This document shows, piece by piece, positions 32,337 to 46,282 of a DNA stretch of 64,000 nt. Numbering within the stretch: position 1 is the first letter of the stretch; the number at the start of each line of letters is the position of its first letter. Under the pieces are notes generated by a model. That model saw nothing but the letters and a program-made list of their open reading frames with translations. It had not been told where the DNA came from and made no database searches. This DNA is from Nannocystis sp. Lineage in GTDB: Bacteria > Myxococcota_A > Polyangia > Nannocystales > Nannocystaceae. The DNA lies in assembly GCF_016714285.1 (NCBI RefSeq), contig NZ_JADJNN010000002.1, forward strand, positions 209,001-273,000, in the 5' to 3' direction. Position numbers and translations under genes: made by a program.

Positions 32337-33466
32337 CCGCTGGCCACGTCGCGCACGATGTCGGCCAGCCAGGCGCCGAGCGCCGTCACGTCGGCGTCGG
32401 GCAGGCTCTGCACCCACGCGACGTGGTCGGTGTAAGGCTCAGCCGCGTGGAGCACGAGCGGACAGGGGTGCTCGTGGTGGGTCGTGAGCTGCGGCGTGTC
32501 GACGCCGCGCTCGCGCAGGAAGGCAGTGAAGCGGGCCTGTCGCTCGGCGATGCAGAGGTCGAGGGTGGCGAGGGCCTCGCGCGTGACGGTGTGGACGTGC
32601 GCGTGCGGCCCGGTCGCGGGCGCCCGGCGCAGGCGGATCTCCGCGTACCAGGCGCGCAGGGCCATCAGTTCGGCGATGTAGCGGGCGTTGTGGGCCGCGC
32701 GCGGCTCGGCCGGATCGAGGGCGCCGTGCGGGAAGGGCCGCTCGCGCTCGCGGGTCGCCTGCATCACGAGCCTGTCCTCGGGGACATCTTTGCGCAGCAC
32801 CTGCCCGGCGCCGGCGACCGCCCCGAAGCCGACCTGACGCGGGCCGACCATGCCGCCGCTGCCACCGAGGAAGATCCGCCGCGACCGCAGCAGCGCGCCG
32901 TGGGGCACGTCGCCGATCAACGAGGGCGTGGCCTTGTCGCCGCGCGCCCCCCACGGCGTGTAGTTGAAGTGGATGTAGCCGCTGCCGACCTCGGAGTGAT
33001 CCTGCCGCGAGCTGCCGCCGGCCATCAGCAGGTCGCAGAAATTCACCAGCGAACCGATCGTGACGAAGGACAGGAGGATCGTGTGCTTGAGGCCGACGGC
33101 GTGGGCGGTGCTGGCCTCCTCCTCGAGCAAGGTGCCCTCACGCAGGTGGGCGGCCGAGCCCGCCGAGGCGCCGCGCAAGAGCACGGCGTCGCGGGCGTAG
33201 CCGCCATCGAGGCGCGCGCCCTCGCCGAGCACGCAGTCGATCGCGGTGACCGGGCCCTCGCGGCCGAGCTCGGCGTGCGGGCCCAGGAAGCTCCGCGCGC
33301 CGCACAGGCGGGTGCCCGGGTGGAGCACGGAGCCGGCGTGGATCCGCTCGGGCAGCACCGCGGCGTCGACGTAGGTCTGCCTCGGATCGACGATCTGCAC
33401 CCCGCGGGCGATCAGCTCCGCGAGGCGACGCTCCTGCACCGCGGCCATGAAGGCGAGCTCACTCAT
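32333..33466 (-). CDS. Left-handed beta-helix (GlmU C-domain-like) protein
   Basis: A 377-residue protein. Residues 30-240 form hexapeptide-type turns (LHPGTRLCGARSFLGPHAELG, DCVLGEGARLDGG). They include HAVGLKHTILLSFVTIGSLVNFCDLLMAGGSSRQDHSEVGSGYIHFNYTP-type loops known from UDP-GlcNAc pyrophosphorylase-related acyltransferase proteins. The sugar-nucleotide pyrophosphorylase domain of GlmU is absent, and a 120-residue helical C-terminal extension is present instead. Transfer of an acyl group to a sugar is likely but unproven. It contains palindrome 32772-32787 within DVPEDRLV. It is convergent with lysS, overlapping by four bases. Confidence 0.78.
   Translation of the reverse strand: MSELAFMAAVQERRLAELIARGVQIVDPRQTYVDAAVLPERIHAGSVLHPGTRLCGARSFLGPHAELGREGPVTAIDCVLGEGARLDGGYARDAVLLRGASAGSAAHLREGTLLEEEASTAHAVGLKHTILLSFVTIGSLVNFCDLLMAGGSSRQDHSEVGSGYIHFNYTPWGARGDKATPSLIGDVPHGALLRSRRIFLGGSGGMVGPRQVGFGAVAGAGQVLRKDVPEDRLVMQATRERERPFPHGALDPAEPRAAHNARYIAELMALRAWYAEIRLRRAPATGPHAHVHTVTREALATLDLCIAERQARFTAFLRERGVDTPQLTTHHEHPCPLVLHAAEPYTDHVAWVQSLPDADVTALGAWLADIVRDVASG
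32772..32787. repeat. Dispersed palindrome CTGTCC-TCGG-GGACAT (intragenic)
   Basis: A copy with one outer mismatch inside the beta-helix protein gene. The first 15 bases are identical to the copy at 2832. Confidence 0.8.
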
Positions 33467-33553
33467 TGTCCTTTTGACCTCGACGCGGGTCTAACATGAA
33501 GGCGATCGTGAGGGCTGCACCGGACGCGACGAGTTGCGCTACCCTGGCCGGCG

Positions 33554-34177
33554 ATGAACGAGCGGGCCAAACTCACGGATCAAGAGCTGCGTGACGCGGC
33601 CGCGGAGGCCGGCATCTCTCCCGAGGAGCTGCGCCAGGCGCTGTCTCAGCGCGCCGGCGACAGCCCGGGCACGGCGATCGCGAAGTCCGCCGGAGCTGCC
33701 GTGCAGGGCTACACGGCGCAGGCCCAGCTCGCGTTGTCACCCGACCGCGCGGTCGAGGGCGTGCGCGCGGCGATCGCCCGCCAGGTCGGTCACCGCGGGC
33801 ACCGTCAGGGCAACGGCGACATCGACATCCTCGACGACCGCACCGGCATGCTCTACCGCATCCACGGCAGCTCCGACGGCCAGGGCGGCGCGCTCGTGCA
33901 GGTCCGCAGCGAGCGCACCGGCTCGAGCCTCGCGCTCGCCGCAGTGATGTTCACGACGGTCGCGCTCGGGGTGACGGTGCTGGGCTTCCTGCTGTCGTCG
34001 CTGATGATGTGGCTGGGCATCGGCCTGCTGCTCGCAGGTGGGGCCGGGGTGGTGATGGCGGGCGGTCGGGTGGCGGGGATGCAGCGGCAGGCGGAGCTGG
34101 TGGTGGCGCAGGCGCTCGAGGAGGCCGAGGAGGCGGCGCCGCTGTCGGCGGGCGCGCGGGCGTTGCCGCCGGAGTGA
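33554..34177 (+). CDS. Hypothetical protein with two membrane helices
   Basis: The 207-residue product begins with a small helical domain (LTDQELRDAAAEAGISPEELRQAL, residues 6-32) that resembles a SHOCT-like or short helical-hairpin motif. A soluble middle part follows, then a hairpin of two hydrophobic helices (about 125-175, LALAAVMFTTVALGVTVLGFLL and MMWLGIGLLLAGGAGVVMAGG) and an acidic coiled tail. The layout resembles proteins with a cytoplasmic regulatory head and a membrane hairpin; no function is claimed. Its stop lies 21 bp before greB, and GTG 34174 would overlap it, so the two are likely cotranscribed. Confidence 0.75.
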   Translation: MNERAKLTDQELRDAAAEAGISPEELRQALSQRAGDSPGTAIAKSAGAAVQGYTAQAQLALSPDRAVEGVRAAIARQVGHRGHRQGNGDIDILDDRTGMLYRIHGSSDGQGGALVQVRSERTGSSLALAAVMFTTVALGVTVLGFLLSSLMMWLGIGLLLAGGAGVVMAGGRVAGMQRQAELVVAQALEEAEEAAPLSAGARALPPE

Positions 34178-34197
34178 GCACCTGGCATGGTCGCCCG

Positions 34198-34715
<518 letters not shown>

Positions 34716-34719
<4 letters not shown>

Positions 34720-35546
34720 CCAGCAAGCCCACGCTCTCCGGCAAGACAATCTTCATCAGCGGCGCCAGCCGCGGCATCGGCCTCGCCATCGGCCTTCGTG
34801 CCGCGCGCGACGGGGCCAACGTCGTCATCGCCGCCAAGACCACCGAGCCGCACCCCAAGCTGCCCGGAACGATCTTCAGCGCCGCCGCCGAGATCGAGGC
34901 CGCGGGCGGCAAGGCGCTGCCGCTGATGGTCGACATCCGCGAGGAGGCCCAGGTGCTCGCCGCGGTGGCGAAGACCGTCGAGACCTTCGGCGGCATCGAC
35001 ATCCTCATCAACAACGCCAGCGCGATCAGCCTCACCGGCACGCTGGCCACGCCGATGAAGCGCTACGACCTGATGCATCAGATCAACACCCGCGGCACCT
35101 ACCTGTGCTCGCAGGCCTGCCTGCCGCACCTGCTCAAGGCCGGCAACCCGCACATCCTGAACCTCTCGCCGCCGCTCAATATGCAGGCGCACTGGTTCAA
35201 GAACCACGTCGCCTACACGATGGCCAAGTACGGCATGAGCATGTGCGTGCTCGGCATGGCGGCGGAGTTCGCCGACGAGGGGGTCGCGGTCAACGCCCTG
35301 TGGCCGCGTACCGCGATCGCCACCGCCGCGATCAACATGATCGGCGGCCCGGCGATGATGGCGGGCTGCCGCACCGTCGAGATCATGGCCGACGCGGCCC
35401 ACGTGATCCTCACGCGGGAGAGCCGCAAGTGCACCGGCAACTTCTTCCTCGACGAGGACCTGCTGCGCGAGACGGGCGTGACCAGCTTCGACCACTACGC
35501 GGTCACGCCCGGGGCGACGCTGATCCCGGACTTCTTCCTCGACTAG
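34716..35546 (+). CDS. HSDL2-like short-chain dehydrogenase
   Basis: A 276-residue SDR oxidoreductase. It shows the NAD(P)-binding motif SGASRGIG (about 15-22), NNAS (about 89-92), a catalytic Ser in LNLSPPLNM and YTMAKYG as the YxxxK dyad. The stretch AKTTEPHPKLPGTI and the C-terminal RTAIATAAINMIGG...CRTVEIMADAA are characteristic of hydroxysteroid dehydrogenase-like 2 proteins, whose substrates are not firmly known. It overlaps greB by four bases (ATGA), and its stop shares CTAG with the convergent P450 gene. It may belong to lipid or sterol metabolism, though no direct link is visible. Confidence 0.9.
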
Positions 35547-36763
35547 GCCGCGGCCCGGCGCACACGCACGGGCAAGCGGTGCATCACGCGGAAGAACCCG
35601 CTCGGCTGATACTCGGGCGGGCCCGCGAGGGTCATCTCCGGGAAATGTTCGAGCACGAGCGGCACCACGACGTTGGCCTCCATCCGAGCCAGGTGAACTC
35701 CGAGGCAGACGTGGGGGCCGACGCCGAAGTTAAGAGCCACGCCGAGATCCGTTCGCCCGATGTCGAACACTTCGGGCCGCTCGAAGGCCTCGGGGTCATG
35801 CGTGGCAGCGCCGGCCATTGGGATGACCATCTGGCCCCGGGCGATCGGGACGCCGCGGATGCTCAGGTCCTCGAGCGCGTAACACGGCGAGCCCAGCTTG
35901 CCGAATTGATCGAAGCGCAGGGTCTCCTCGAGCAGGGCGCCGACGAGGCGTGTATCTGCCCGAACGCGAGCGAGCTGCTCGGGGTTTCGCAGCAGATTGA
36001 GCAGCATGAAGCGAAGCGTGTGGACCGTAGTGTCCGAGCCGCCGACGATGATCGCCCCGACCATGCTCATCAGCTCGTACTCGGAGAGACGGGCACCCGC
36101 CTCCTCGTGGTGGATCAACGTCGACAGCAGGTCGTCCCCAGGATGAACGCGACGTTCGGCGATCAGCGCGGCGATCAATCCGAAGCCCTCGCTGACGATC
36201 CGGATCAGGCGATCGCGCTCGCTCGGCGGGAGGAGGGGGTTCAGTAGACCGATTCGCGCCTGCGCGAAGGTCAGGAAGGCGTCCTCCGAGGCGGCTGGAA
36301 TAGCGAAGAGACGGCCGACGACCCTCAGTGGGATGTAGTCGGCGAACGCCGCGAGGTCGACGACCTCGTCCTCCGGTAGTGCCGCGAGCGCCTGCATTGC
36401 GATCTGGCGAGTGTCCTCGCGGAGCCGCTCGGCCGCCTTCGGGCTGAACGCAGGGTTCATGAGCCGGCGCAGGCGCAGGTGGTCGGACGGGGACACTGCC
36501 TGCATGCTGCTCTCCGAGATGCGGCGATACAGGCTGTATTCCGGCAGATCGGGGATCGGCTAGAACTGGCCGTCGCGCGCCGAGCGTGAGAAGCGAGGGT
36601 CCTTCATCATGGCGACCACGTCCGCGTGCTTGCTGACGAGGAACGCCCGGCCGCGCTCCCACCAATACACGGGGGCGTGCGCGAGCAGATGGCGATACAC
36701 GGGTGTTGGGTCGGCGTCGTAGCTGGGCGCGTAGGGGTTGAAGACGAAGGTATCGGTGGTCAT
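35543..36763 (-). pseudogene. Cytochrome P450 interrupted by one in-frame amber codon
   Basis: Read through, the frame gives a 406-residue cytosolic P450, a normal length. The I-helix is IIVGGSDTT, the K-helix ExxR is in LLEETLRFD, and the heme ligand is Cys353 in FGVGPHVCLG. Codon 68 (36560-36562 on the plus strand) is TAG, between DPRFSRSARDGQF and PIPDLPEYSLYRR, with the same frame on both sides. No base is gained or lost. A single C-to-T change from CAG would explain it. The gene is otherwise intact, so it is a very recent pseudogene, a readthrough gene or a sequence error; an internal start (ATG 36505) would lack the N-terminal beta domain. Wobble GC is slightly lower than in neighbours. 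Confidence 0.82.
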
Positions 36764-36813
36764 CGCGGTCCTCTGGAGATCGCGGGAGGATCTCACGAGC
36801 AACAGCGGGGCCG

Positions 36814-39233
36814 CTACTCCGCGGCGCTGATGATCTGGGCGCGGGCGCGGGTCCGCATGTCCTCGATGCCGCGCAGGATCGCCTCGGGCGTGCAAGGGAT
36901 GGCGAGGTGGGGCTCGAGGCCAGATGCGAGGCCAGATGCGAGGCCAGACGTGAGGCCAGACGCGCCGAAGCCGGCGATCGCGTGGCGCAGCGCGGCGATC
37001 ACGGAGATCGCCAGCATCAGCGGCGGCTCGCCGACGGCCTTGCTGCCGTGGACCACGCTGTCCTGCGCGGCGCTGGTGAGCAGGGCGACGCGGAAATCCT
37101 CGGGGGCGTCGCCGACGGCGGGGATCTTGTAGGTCGAGGGGCCGTGGGTGAGCAGCTGGCCGCGGCGGTCCCAGACGAGCTCCTCGCTGGTGAGCCAGCC
37201 GAGGCCCTGAATGTAGCCGCCCTCGATCTGGCCGCGGTCGATGCTCGGCAGCAGCGAGTGGCCGACGTCGTGCAGGATGTCGACGCGCAGCACGCGGTGC
37301 TCGCCGGTGAGGCCGGAGACCTCGACCTCGGTGAGCGCGGCGCCGTAGGCAAAGTAATGGAAGGGCTTGCCGCGTCCGGCCTCGCGGTCGTAGACGATGC
37401 CCGGCGTGGCGTAGTAGCCGGTCGCGCTGAGGGCGATGCGGCGGGCCCAGGCGGCGCGGGTGAGCTCGGCGAAGCTGGTCTCGCGGCCGCCGGGTTCGAA
37501 CACGCGGCCCTCGGCGAAGCAGACGCGGGCGGGGTCGCTGGCGCCGATGAGTTCGGCCGCGAGGGGCCGGAGGCGCTCGCGGATCTCCGCGCAGGCGAGC
37601 TGGACCGCGGCGCCGTTGAGGTCCGAGCCGCTCGAGGCCGCGGTGGCCGAGGTGTTGGGGACCTTGTCTGTGGCCGTGGGCATGACGCGGATCTGCGGCT
37701 CGCGCACGCCGAGCTCGTGGGCGCAGATCGCCAGCATCTTGCTGTGCAGGCCCTGGCCCATCTCGGTGCCGCCATGGTTGAGCTGGACGCTGCCGTCCGT
37801 GTACACCAGCACCAGCGCGCCGGCCTGGTTGAGCACCGAGTTGGTGAACGAGATGCCGAACTTGATCGGCATGAAGCCGAGGCCGCGCTTGACCAGCGGC
37901 GAGCGGGCGTTGAACGCGTCGATCTCGGCCCGGCGGGCGGCGTAGTCGGCGTCGCGCAGCAGCTCGGCGTGGATCCGCGGGAGGCGGCAGTCGTCGATGT
38001 CTTGATAATACGGAGTGAGTCGGCGCTGACGCAGCAGCGGCAGCACGGCGGGCTCGAGCGGACCCTCGGGCAGGATGACGGCGGCGGCGCCCTCCGCGTC
38101 GGGGCCGTAGTAGTTGCGGCGGCGCAGCTCGGCCGGGTCGATGCCGAGGCGCTCGGCGGCGCGGGACATCGCGTCCTCGATCACGAGCATGCCCTGCGGG
38201 CCACCGAACCCGCGAAACGCGGTGTTGGAGGCGGTATTGGTGCGCACGGCCCGGCCCTCGAAGGCGAGGTTCGGGATGTAGTAGCTGTTGTCGAGGTGGA
38301 ACAGCGCGCGGTCGAGGATCGCCGGGGTGAGGTCGATGCTCCAGCCGCCGTCGGCGAAGATGAAGACCTCGAGCGCGGTGATGCGGCCGTCGGCGGTGAA
38401 GCCGGCCCGGTAGCGCGACCAGAAGGGGTGGCGCTTGCCGGTCATCTGCATGTCCTGGTCGCGATTGAGCCAGACCTTGACGGGGCGAGCGAGGGCGCGG
38501 GCGGCGAGGGCGGCGAGCACGGCGAAGTGGGTGGCTTGCGACTCCTTGCCGCCGAACCCACCGCCCATGCGCGGGACCTGGACGACGATGCGGCTGCGGT
38601 CGCAGGCGAGGATCTCCGCGGCGGCGCTCTGGATCTCGCTGGGGTGCTGGGTGGACGACTGGATCTCGAGGCTGCCGTCCTCGCCGGGGATCGCCAGCGC
38701 TGCCTGGGTCTCGAGGTAGAAGTGGTCCTGGCCGCCGCTGCGCAGCTCGCCATCGAGGCGCAGCGCGGCGCTGGCGAGGGCGGCCTCGACGTCACCGCGG
38801 CGCATACGGTGCGGCGTGCCGAGGTAGGAGCTGGCCGCGATCGCGTCGGCGATAGAGAGGATCGGCGGGGCCTCCTCGACGGAGATCTCGAGCTTCTGGG
38901 CGGCGGCGCGGCAGACCGCCAGCGACTCGCCGACGACGAGCGCGACGAGCTGGCCGACCGCGTGGAGCGGGCCGTCGGCGAGCAGCGGCTCGTCGTGGAC
39001 GATCGGGCCGATGCGGTTGTGGCCGGGGATGTCGCTGGCGAGCAGCACCGCGTGCACGCCGGGCAGCGCGAGCGCGGCGGCGCGGCCGACCGCGAGCAGG
39101 CGCCCGCAGGCGATCGGCGAGCCGACCGGGAGGCCGACGAGCAGGCCCGGCGGGCGCGGGAGGTCGTCGACGTAGCGCGCGGCGCCCGAGACATGGCCGT
39201 GGGCGCTCTCGTGGTGGGACGGTTGATGCAGCG

Positions 39234-39237
<4 letters not shown>
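36814..39237 (-). CDS. xdhB: Xanthine dehydrogenase molybdenum-binding subunit
   Basis: The 807-residue large subunit carries the molybdopterin cofactor for oxidation of hypoxanthine/xanthine to urate. Visible sites are QVPRMGGGFGGKE, TAFRGFGGPQG, NHGGTEMGQG and the late KAVGEPPLM with catalytic Glu737. Length and motif order match bacterial XdhB (E. coli XdhA) proteins. Close to the C-terminus a four-residue ASGL repeat (12-bp units at 36916-36963) is inserted between HAIAGFG and EPHLAIPCTP, an unusual place. It overlaps xdhA by four bases (ATGA at 39234-39237). The assembly factor xdhC is not present. Confidence 0.94.
36916..36963 (-). repeat. 12-bp coding tandem repeat (4 units)
   Basis: Four 12-bp units (GAGGCCAGATGC twice, then GAGGCCAGACGT and GAGGCCAGACGC on the plus strand), in phase within xdhB, encode repeated SGLA/SGLT. 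The first two units are identical, suggesting recent slippage. Confidence 0.85.
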
Positions 39238-40712
<1,475 letters not shown>

Positions 40713-40772
40713 CGCGGCCGCCGATCGTAACACGGTCGGCTGACCGCGCGGGGCCGCTGGCTCGCGGTCGGG

Positions 40773-41741
40773 CTAGCGGTCGAACAAGCCGGTGTCAACG
40801 CGGAGGATGCTGAAGGGCAGCTCGGGCGGCAGAAACAGGTAGAGGGCGCGGAAGACCTCGCTGTCGATGGCGTAGAGCTGGCCCTCGGCGACCGTGAGGC
40901 TGGTCAGGCCGGTCGGCACCGAGGTGGTGGTGGCGACGGCGGCGTGCGTGTAGTCGGCGTCCCGGAAGGCGAGCTGCTGCACGCCGCCGTCGTAGGCGAC
41001 GTAGAGCGTCTCGTCGAGGAACTCGATGCCGTCGGGGCCGGGGAAGCGCGGGTCGCCTGGCATCGCGAACACGTCGCCGGTGGTCCGAACCGGGACGAAG
41101 GCCTGCGGGTCGGCGACCGGGATGCTGTAGAGCGCGGCGGGGATGGTGGTGACGACGAGCAGGCGCTCTCCGTCGGGCGAGAGATCGAGGCCGTTGAGCG
41201 CCACGGTGCCGGGAGCGACGGGTGTGAACTCCGGCGCGGAGAGGAAGACGGAGAAGCTCTGGGTCCTCGGGTCGATGCGATAGATGTTGGGGTTGGCCGA
41301 GTCGGTGGCATAGACCGCGCCGTCATCGTCGGCGACGAGGTCGTTGCAGAAGGACACGGTCGGCAGGGCGATGCGGTGGGTCCGCTGCTTGTTCTCGATG
41401 TTGAAGGCCCAGACCTCGGAGGTGGGGGAGCTGTTGGTCTTCACGTCGACGACGCAGACCCACAGGCGCCGGCGCTCCTCGTCGACGTGGGCGCCGCTGA
41501 AGGAGAGCTTCGTGTTGACGTCGCTGTGGAACACGATCTCCTGGCCGAGCGGCGTGATGCGGGTGATCTGGGCGCCGTTGACGGCGGTGGCGAAGAAGGT
41601 GTGCGTGACGTTGTCGAAGGCCACGCCCTCGGGCAGGGAGGTCGTGCTGTCGAGCGCGTACGAGTCCTGGAGCGGCGCGTCGCAAGACGGCAGCGCGAGC
41701 AGCGAGGCGATGAGCGAGGGGACGAGGGCGAGGTGCTTCAT
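40773..41741 (-). CDS. SMP-30/gluconolactonase-like beta-propeller lipoprotein
   Basis: A 322-residue exported protein with a lipoprotein signal (MKHLALVPSLIASLLALPSC, Cys20). Repeating beta-propeller blades follow (LPEGVAFDNVTHTFFATAV, FCNDLVADDDGAVYATDSANPNIYRID, LNGLDLSPDGERLLVV, GPDGIEFLDETLYVA) like those in SMP-30/gluconolactonase and NHL-type proteins. The N-D and G-L-D loops could bind a divalent ion as in SMP-30. A hydrolytic function is possible but unproven. It lies 60 bp upstream of xdhA on the same strand. Confidence 0.8.
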   Translation of the reverse strand: MKHLALVPSLIASLLALPSCDAPLQDSYALDSTTSLPEGVAFDNVTHTFFATAVNGAQITRITPLGQEIVFHSDVNTKLSFSGAHVDEERRRLWVCVVDVKTNSSPTSEVWAFNIENKQRTHRIALPTVSFCNDLVADDDGAVYATDSANPNIYRIDPRTQSFSVFLSAPEFTPVAPGTVALNGLDLSPDGERLLVVTTIPAALYSIPVADPQAFVPVRTTGDVFAMPGDPRFPGPDGIEFLDETLYVAYDGGVQQLAFRDADYTHAAVATTTSVPTGLTSLTVAEGQLYAIDSEVFRALYLFLPPELPFSILRVDTGLFDR

Positions 41742-42179
41742 GGGGTCTCCGCCGGACGGGCGAACGGTCGGGTCAGGGCGCATCGACAAGGGCGCACAGA
41801 GAAACAGGCCTGCGTGATCTCGAGCGGATCACGGGCGGTGCAATGTGGAGTTCTCGGACTAAAAGCGCGCCATGAGCGAGCGGACGAAGAATGACCCAGC
41901 CAGCGTCAGGGTCCGCAATTTAGGGATTTTCTTCTTACTCAAGCCGATGCCACGAGATCAAGATCGATGACCGCGCGTGGCGAGTGACACGAGGCCGACG
42001 GAACGTGATCGCTGGTGACCAATGCCGAGGTGATCGACCGGACCTGCATCGGACCCGGAGCGGCAAGGTCCCTGCGCGGGCTGCCGGAGCCCTCGCAACA
42101 CGCGAAAAGCCGCGCACATTCCCGGGCCTGATGGGCGCCAGGGCTGGCCAGCTTCGCCCGCGTTGGGCACCATGAGACC
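41742..42179. other. 438-bp divergent intergenic region without a gene
   Basis: No coding sequence with credible codon use is visible. It contains an inverted repeat GTGATC-N7-GATCAC at 41814-41832 and an AT-rich patch (CAATTTAGGGATTTTCTTCTTACTC, split around 41917-41941) that may mark a promoter or upstream element. It must hold the promoters of the two divergent genes. Confidence 0.5.
41814..41832. promoter_or_regulatory. Inverted repeat, possible operator
   Basis: GTGATC and GATCAC are separated by seven bases (TCGAGCG), a spacing like that of dimeric regulators. It lies about 75 bp upstream of the beta-propeller lipoprotein start. The regulator is unknown. Confidence 0.35.
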
Positions 42180-43082
42180 ATGCGTCGCGTCGTCCCGGAG
42201 CTCGCCCTCGCCGCGTCGCTGGCGGCCCCTGCCCTCGCCCGCGCCCAGGTGCCGGCAGAGGTCGCGCCGGTGCCGGTGCCCGCGTCGGCGACGAATGAGC
42301 CCGCCGCGAACGAGCGGGCGCCGACGCTGATCGAGGTCGAGGCGCCCGCCGTGGAGGCGCCGACCCCGGCGCCCGCCCCGGTCGCTGTTCAGGTCGAGCC
42401 CGCTCCCGTGGCGAGCCTGCCGCCAGCGCCGATTGGCCCGCCGACGAGCGCCGCGTCTGAGATCTCCCCGCCGCGACCGCGGCTGCAGCTGAGCGCCGGC
42501 CTCGTGCTCGGGCCGCACGCGGTCGGTGAGGGCGACTGCCAGAGCGGTGACGGGTATGACCAGTGTCAGCACCGCGGCAACTTCCTCGGGGCGGGCGCGA
42601 CGATCGAGCTGCGCGCGCAGCTGTTCAAGGCGCTGTACCTGCACGCCCGCGGGATCATGGTCGGCAACGTGCGGCCGCGGCCCTACGCGGTGCACAGCGG
42701 CCTGGCCGGCGCGGGTCTCGGGCTCGGGGCCTACTCGCGGCTGGCCTTCATCCGCGGCGAGTACATGCTGCTGCCCGCGTTTGGCCCGAGCACCTACGTG
42801 CCGCCCTTCTACAACAAGCAGGTCGCGCGCGACGACTACGGCCTGCACGCGGGCATGATCAGCGGCGGCCTGCACAAGTACGTCTCGGCGCGCACGGCGA
42901 TCGAGGCGTGGGCCGGGCTGGTGGTCGGGCCGAGCTCGCACCGTCAGACGGTCACCGAGCAGGCCTCCGAGCGGCGCGTGCTCATCAGCTTCATGATCAA
43001 CCTCGGCATGGCCTTCGACCTCGTGTTGGCGAGGGGCTATGTGCCGCCGCCGAAGCAGCCGCGGCAGCGTCGGCAGTGGTGA
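42180..43082 (+). CDS. Exported protein with Pro/Ala-rich linker, probable beta-barrel
   Basis: The 300-residue product has a cleavable signal peptide (MRRVVPELALAASLAAPALARA). A Pro/Ala/Val-rich linker (about 23-95) is followed by a domain whose alternating hydrophobic strands (LQLSAGLVLGPH, ATIELRAQLFKALYLHARGIMVG, GLGLGAYSRLAFIRGEYML, LISFMINLGMAFDLVLARGY) look like an outer-membrane barrel. A short Cys pair (GDCQSGDGYDQC) may form a loop disulfide. No family is named. A second ATG at 42172 lies just upstream, out of frame. It is convergent with the metallo-hydrolase gene. Confidence 0.75.
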   Translation: MRRVVPELALAASLAAPALARAQVPAEVAPVPVPASATNEPAANERAPTLIEVEAPAVEAPTPAPAPVAVQVEPAPVASLPPAPIGPPTSAASEISPPRPRLQLSAGLVLGPHAVGEGDCQSGDGYDQCQHRGNFLGAGATIELRAQLFKALYLHARGIMVGNVRPRPYAVHSGLAGAGLGLGAYSRLAFIRGEYMLLPAFGPSTYVPPFYNKQVARDDYGLHAGMISGGLHKYVSARTAIEAWAGLVVGPSSHRQTVTEQASERRVLISFMINLGMAFDLVLARGYVPPPKQPRQRRQW

Positions 43083-43089
43083 GCGGCGA

Positions 43090-43746
43090 TCAGCGCGGCG
43101 CGGGGATCTGCTTGTAAGCGCAGAAACTGGCGAGAGTGTCGGCCCGCAACGCCGGGTTGTGGGCGAACTCCCAGGCCAGGGTGCTGGTCGGCGTCTTGCC
43201 GTAGTCGTGGCCGGGGTAGAGGCGGGCGTGCTCGGGCAGGCCGCCGAGGCGGCGCTGCAGGGTGTCGAGCATCGCCCGCGGATCGGCCGCGCTGCCGCAC
43301 GAGCCGACGAAGAGCACGTCGCCGGTGATCACGGCGGCGGGCTCCGGGACGAACCAGCACACGCAGCCCGGCGTGTGCCCCGGGGCGTAGATCGCCCGCA
43401 CCGCGGCGGCGCCGAGGGGGACCCACTCGTCGTCGGTGACCGCAAGGACATGGGGCGCGTGAACGCGCGCCGCTGCCAACTCGAGCGGGTGACAGCGGAC
43501 CGTCGCACCGGTGAGCTCGGCGGCCTCGTCGAGCCCGGCGACGTGATCGTCGTGCGTGTGCGTGAGGAAGATCGTCGTGACGCGCCAGCCGCGGCGGGTC
43601 GCCTCGCGCAGCAGGCGGTCGACCTCGAAGGCGGGGTCGACGAGCGCCGCCTCACCGGTGCGTGGGCAGCCGATGACCTCGCAGAAATTCTGCAACAGCC
43701 CGACCTCGAGCTGTACAACCTCCAGCGGCGACGCCGACGCGTCCAC
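43090..43746 (-). CDS. Metallo-beta-lactamase-fold hydrolase (glyoxalase II-like)
   Basis: The 218-residue product has the zinc motif THTHDDHVAG (HxHxDH), further ligands in APGHTPGC and ITGDVLFVGSCG, and a late LYPGHDYG. The spacing resembles hydroxyacylglutathione hydrolases and persulfide dioxygenases (ETHE1); the C-terminal GlxII glutathione-binding part is short, and SCG after GDVLFVG also fits ETHE1-type loops. Either thioester hydrolysis or sulfur oxidation is possible. It starts at GTG 43746, 84 bp from the divergent helicase start. Confidence 0.88.
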   Translation of the reverse strand: MDASASPLEVVQLEVGLLQNFCEVIGCPRTGEAALVDPAFEVDRLLREATRRGWRVTTIFLTHTHDDHVAGLDEAAELTGATVRCHPLELAAARVHAPHVLAVTDDEWVPLGAAAVRAIYAPGHTPGCVCWFVPEPAAVITGDVLFVGSCGSAADPRAMLDTLQRRLGGLPEHARLYPGHDYGKTPTSTLAWEFAHNPALRADTLASFCAYKQIPAPR

Positions 43747-43830
43747 GCGGGGACCTTAGGCACACCCGCTCGCGGCATTCAAGGCTTGTCGGCGCGGTGC
43801 GTGTGGTCCTACAAGGAGCGCCTGCCACGG

Positions 43831-45894
<2,064 letters not shown>

Positions 45895-45895
45895 C

Positions 45896-46282
45896 TCAGT
45901 ACTGGGGCGTGAGGTCGCAGCGGTCCTGCTGCTCGCGCAGCTCCGCGAAGCAGGCGCTGTCGCCCGGCCCCGCGATCCCGGCGACCGCCGCCGCAAGCTC
46001 GTCGCACGCGACCGCGCTGAGGCACTCGAGCGCCGCCAAGGACGCCTCGCCGCAGGCGCTGTCCTCGAGCGGACGCTCGTCGGCCCGGCACTTGCGCTCG
46101 CACTCGGCGGGGTCGCCCGCTGCGTAGCCGTCTGGTACGCAGGTGACCCGCCGCGGACAATAGTCGGCGCAGAGCTCCTCGACATCGGCCCGCCGCGACT
46201 CGAGCGGCTGGTCGCGGCAGGCCGCCAGCAGCATCGCCGCACCCAGGCAAGGCCCCAGGCAAGGCCGGATCTGGCGCGTCAT
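45896..46282 (-). CDS. Cys-rich small lipoprotein
   Basis: The 128-residue product has a signal and lipobox (MLLAAC, Cys22). Eight Cys residues follow in a regular pattern (ELCADYCPRRVTC, AECERKC, SACGE, LECLSAVAC, SACF, DRC). Such patterns suggest a disulfide-stabilised extracellular helical domain common in myxobacterial lipoproteins of unknown role. It is coupled to the upstream amidotransferase gene by an ATGA overlap (46279-46282) and ends one base from the helicase gene. Confidence 0.78.
   Translation of the reverse strand: MTRQIRPCLGPCLGAAMLLAACRDQPLESRRADVEELCADYCPRRVTCVPDGYAAGDPAECERKCRADERPLEDSACGEASLAALECLSAVACDELAAAVAGIAGPGDSACFAELREQQDRCDLTPQY

Noticed and set aside
33474..33497. 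TTGACC...TAACAT as a promoter before the 33554 gene
   Set aside because: The spacing between the hexamers is only 12 bp, too short for sigma70.
35543..36763. Amber codon reassignment or pyrrolysine use
   Set aside because: TAG is the ordinary stop of several intact genes here (for example lysS, the SDR gene, xdhB), and no pyl genes are seen.
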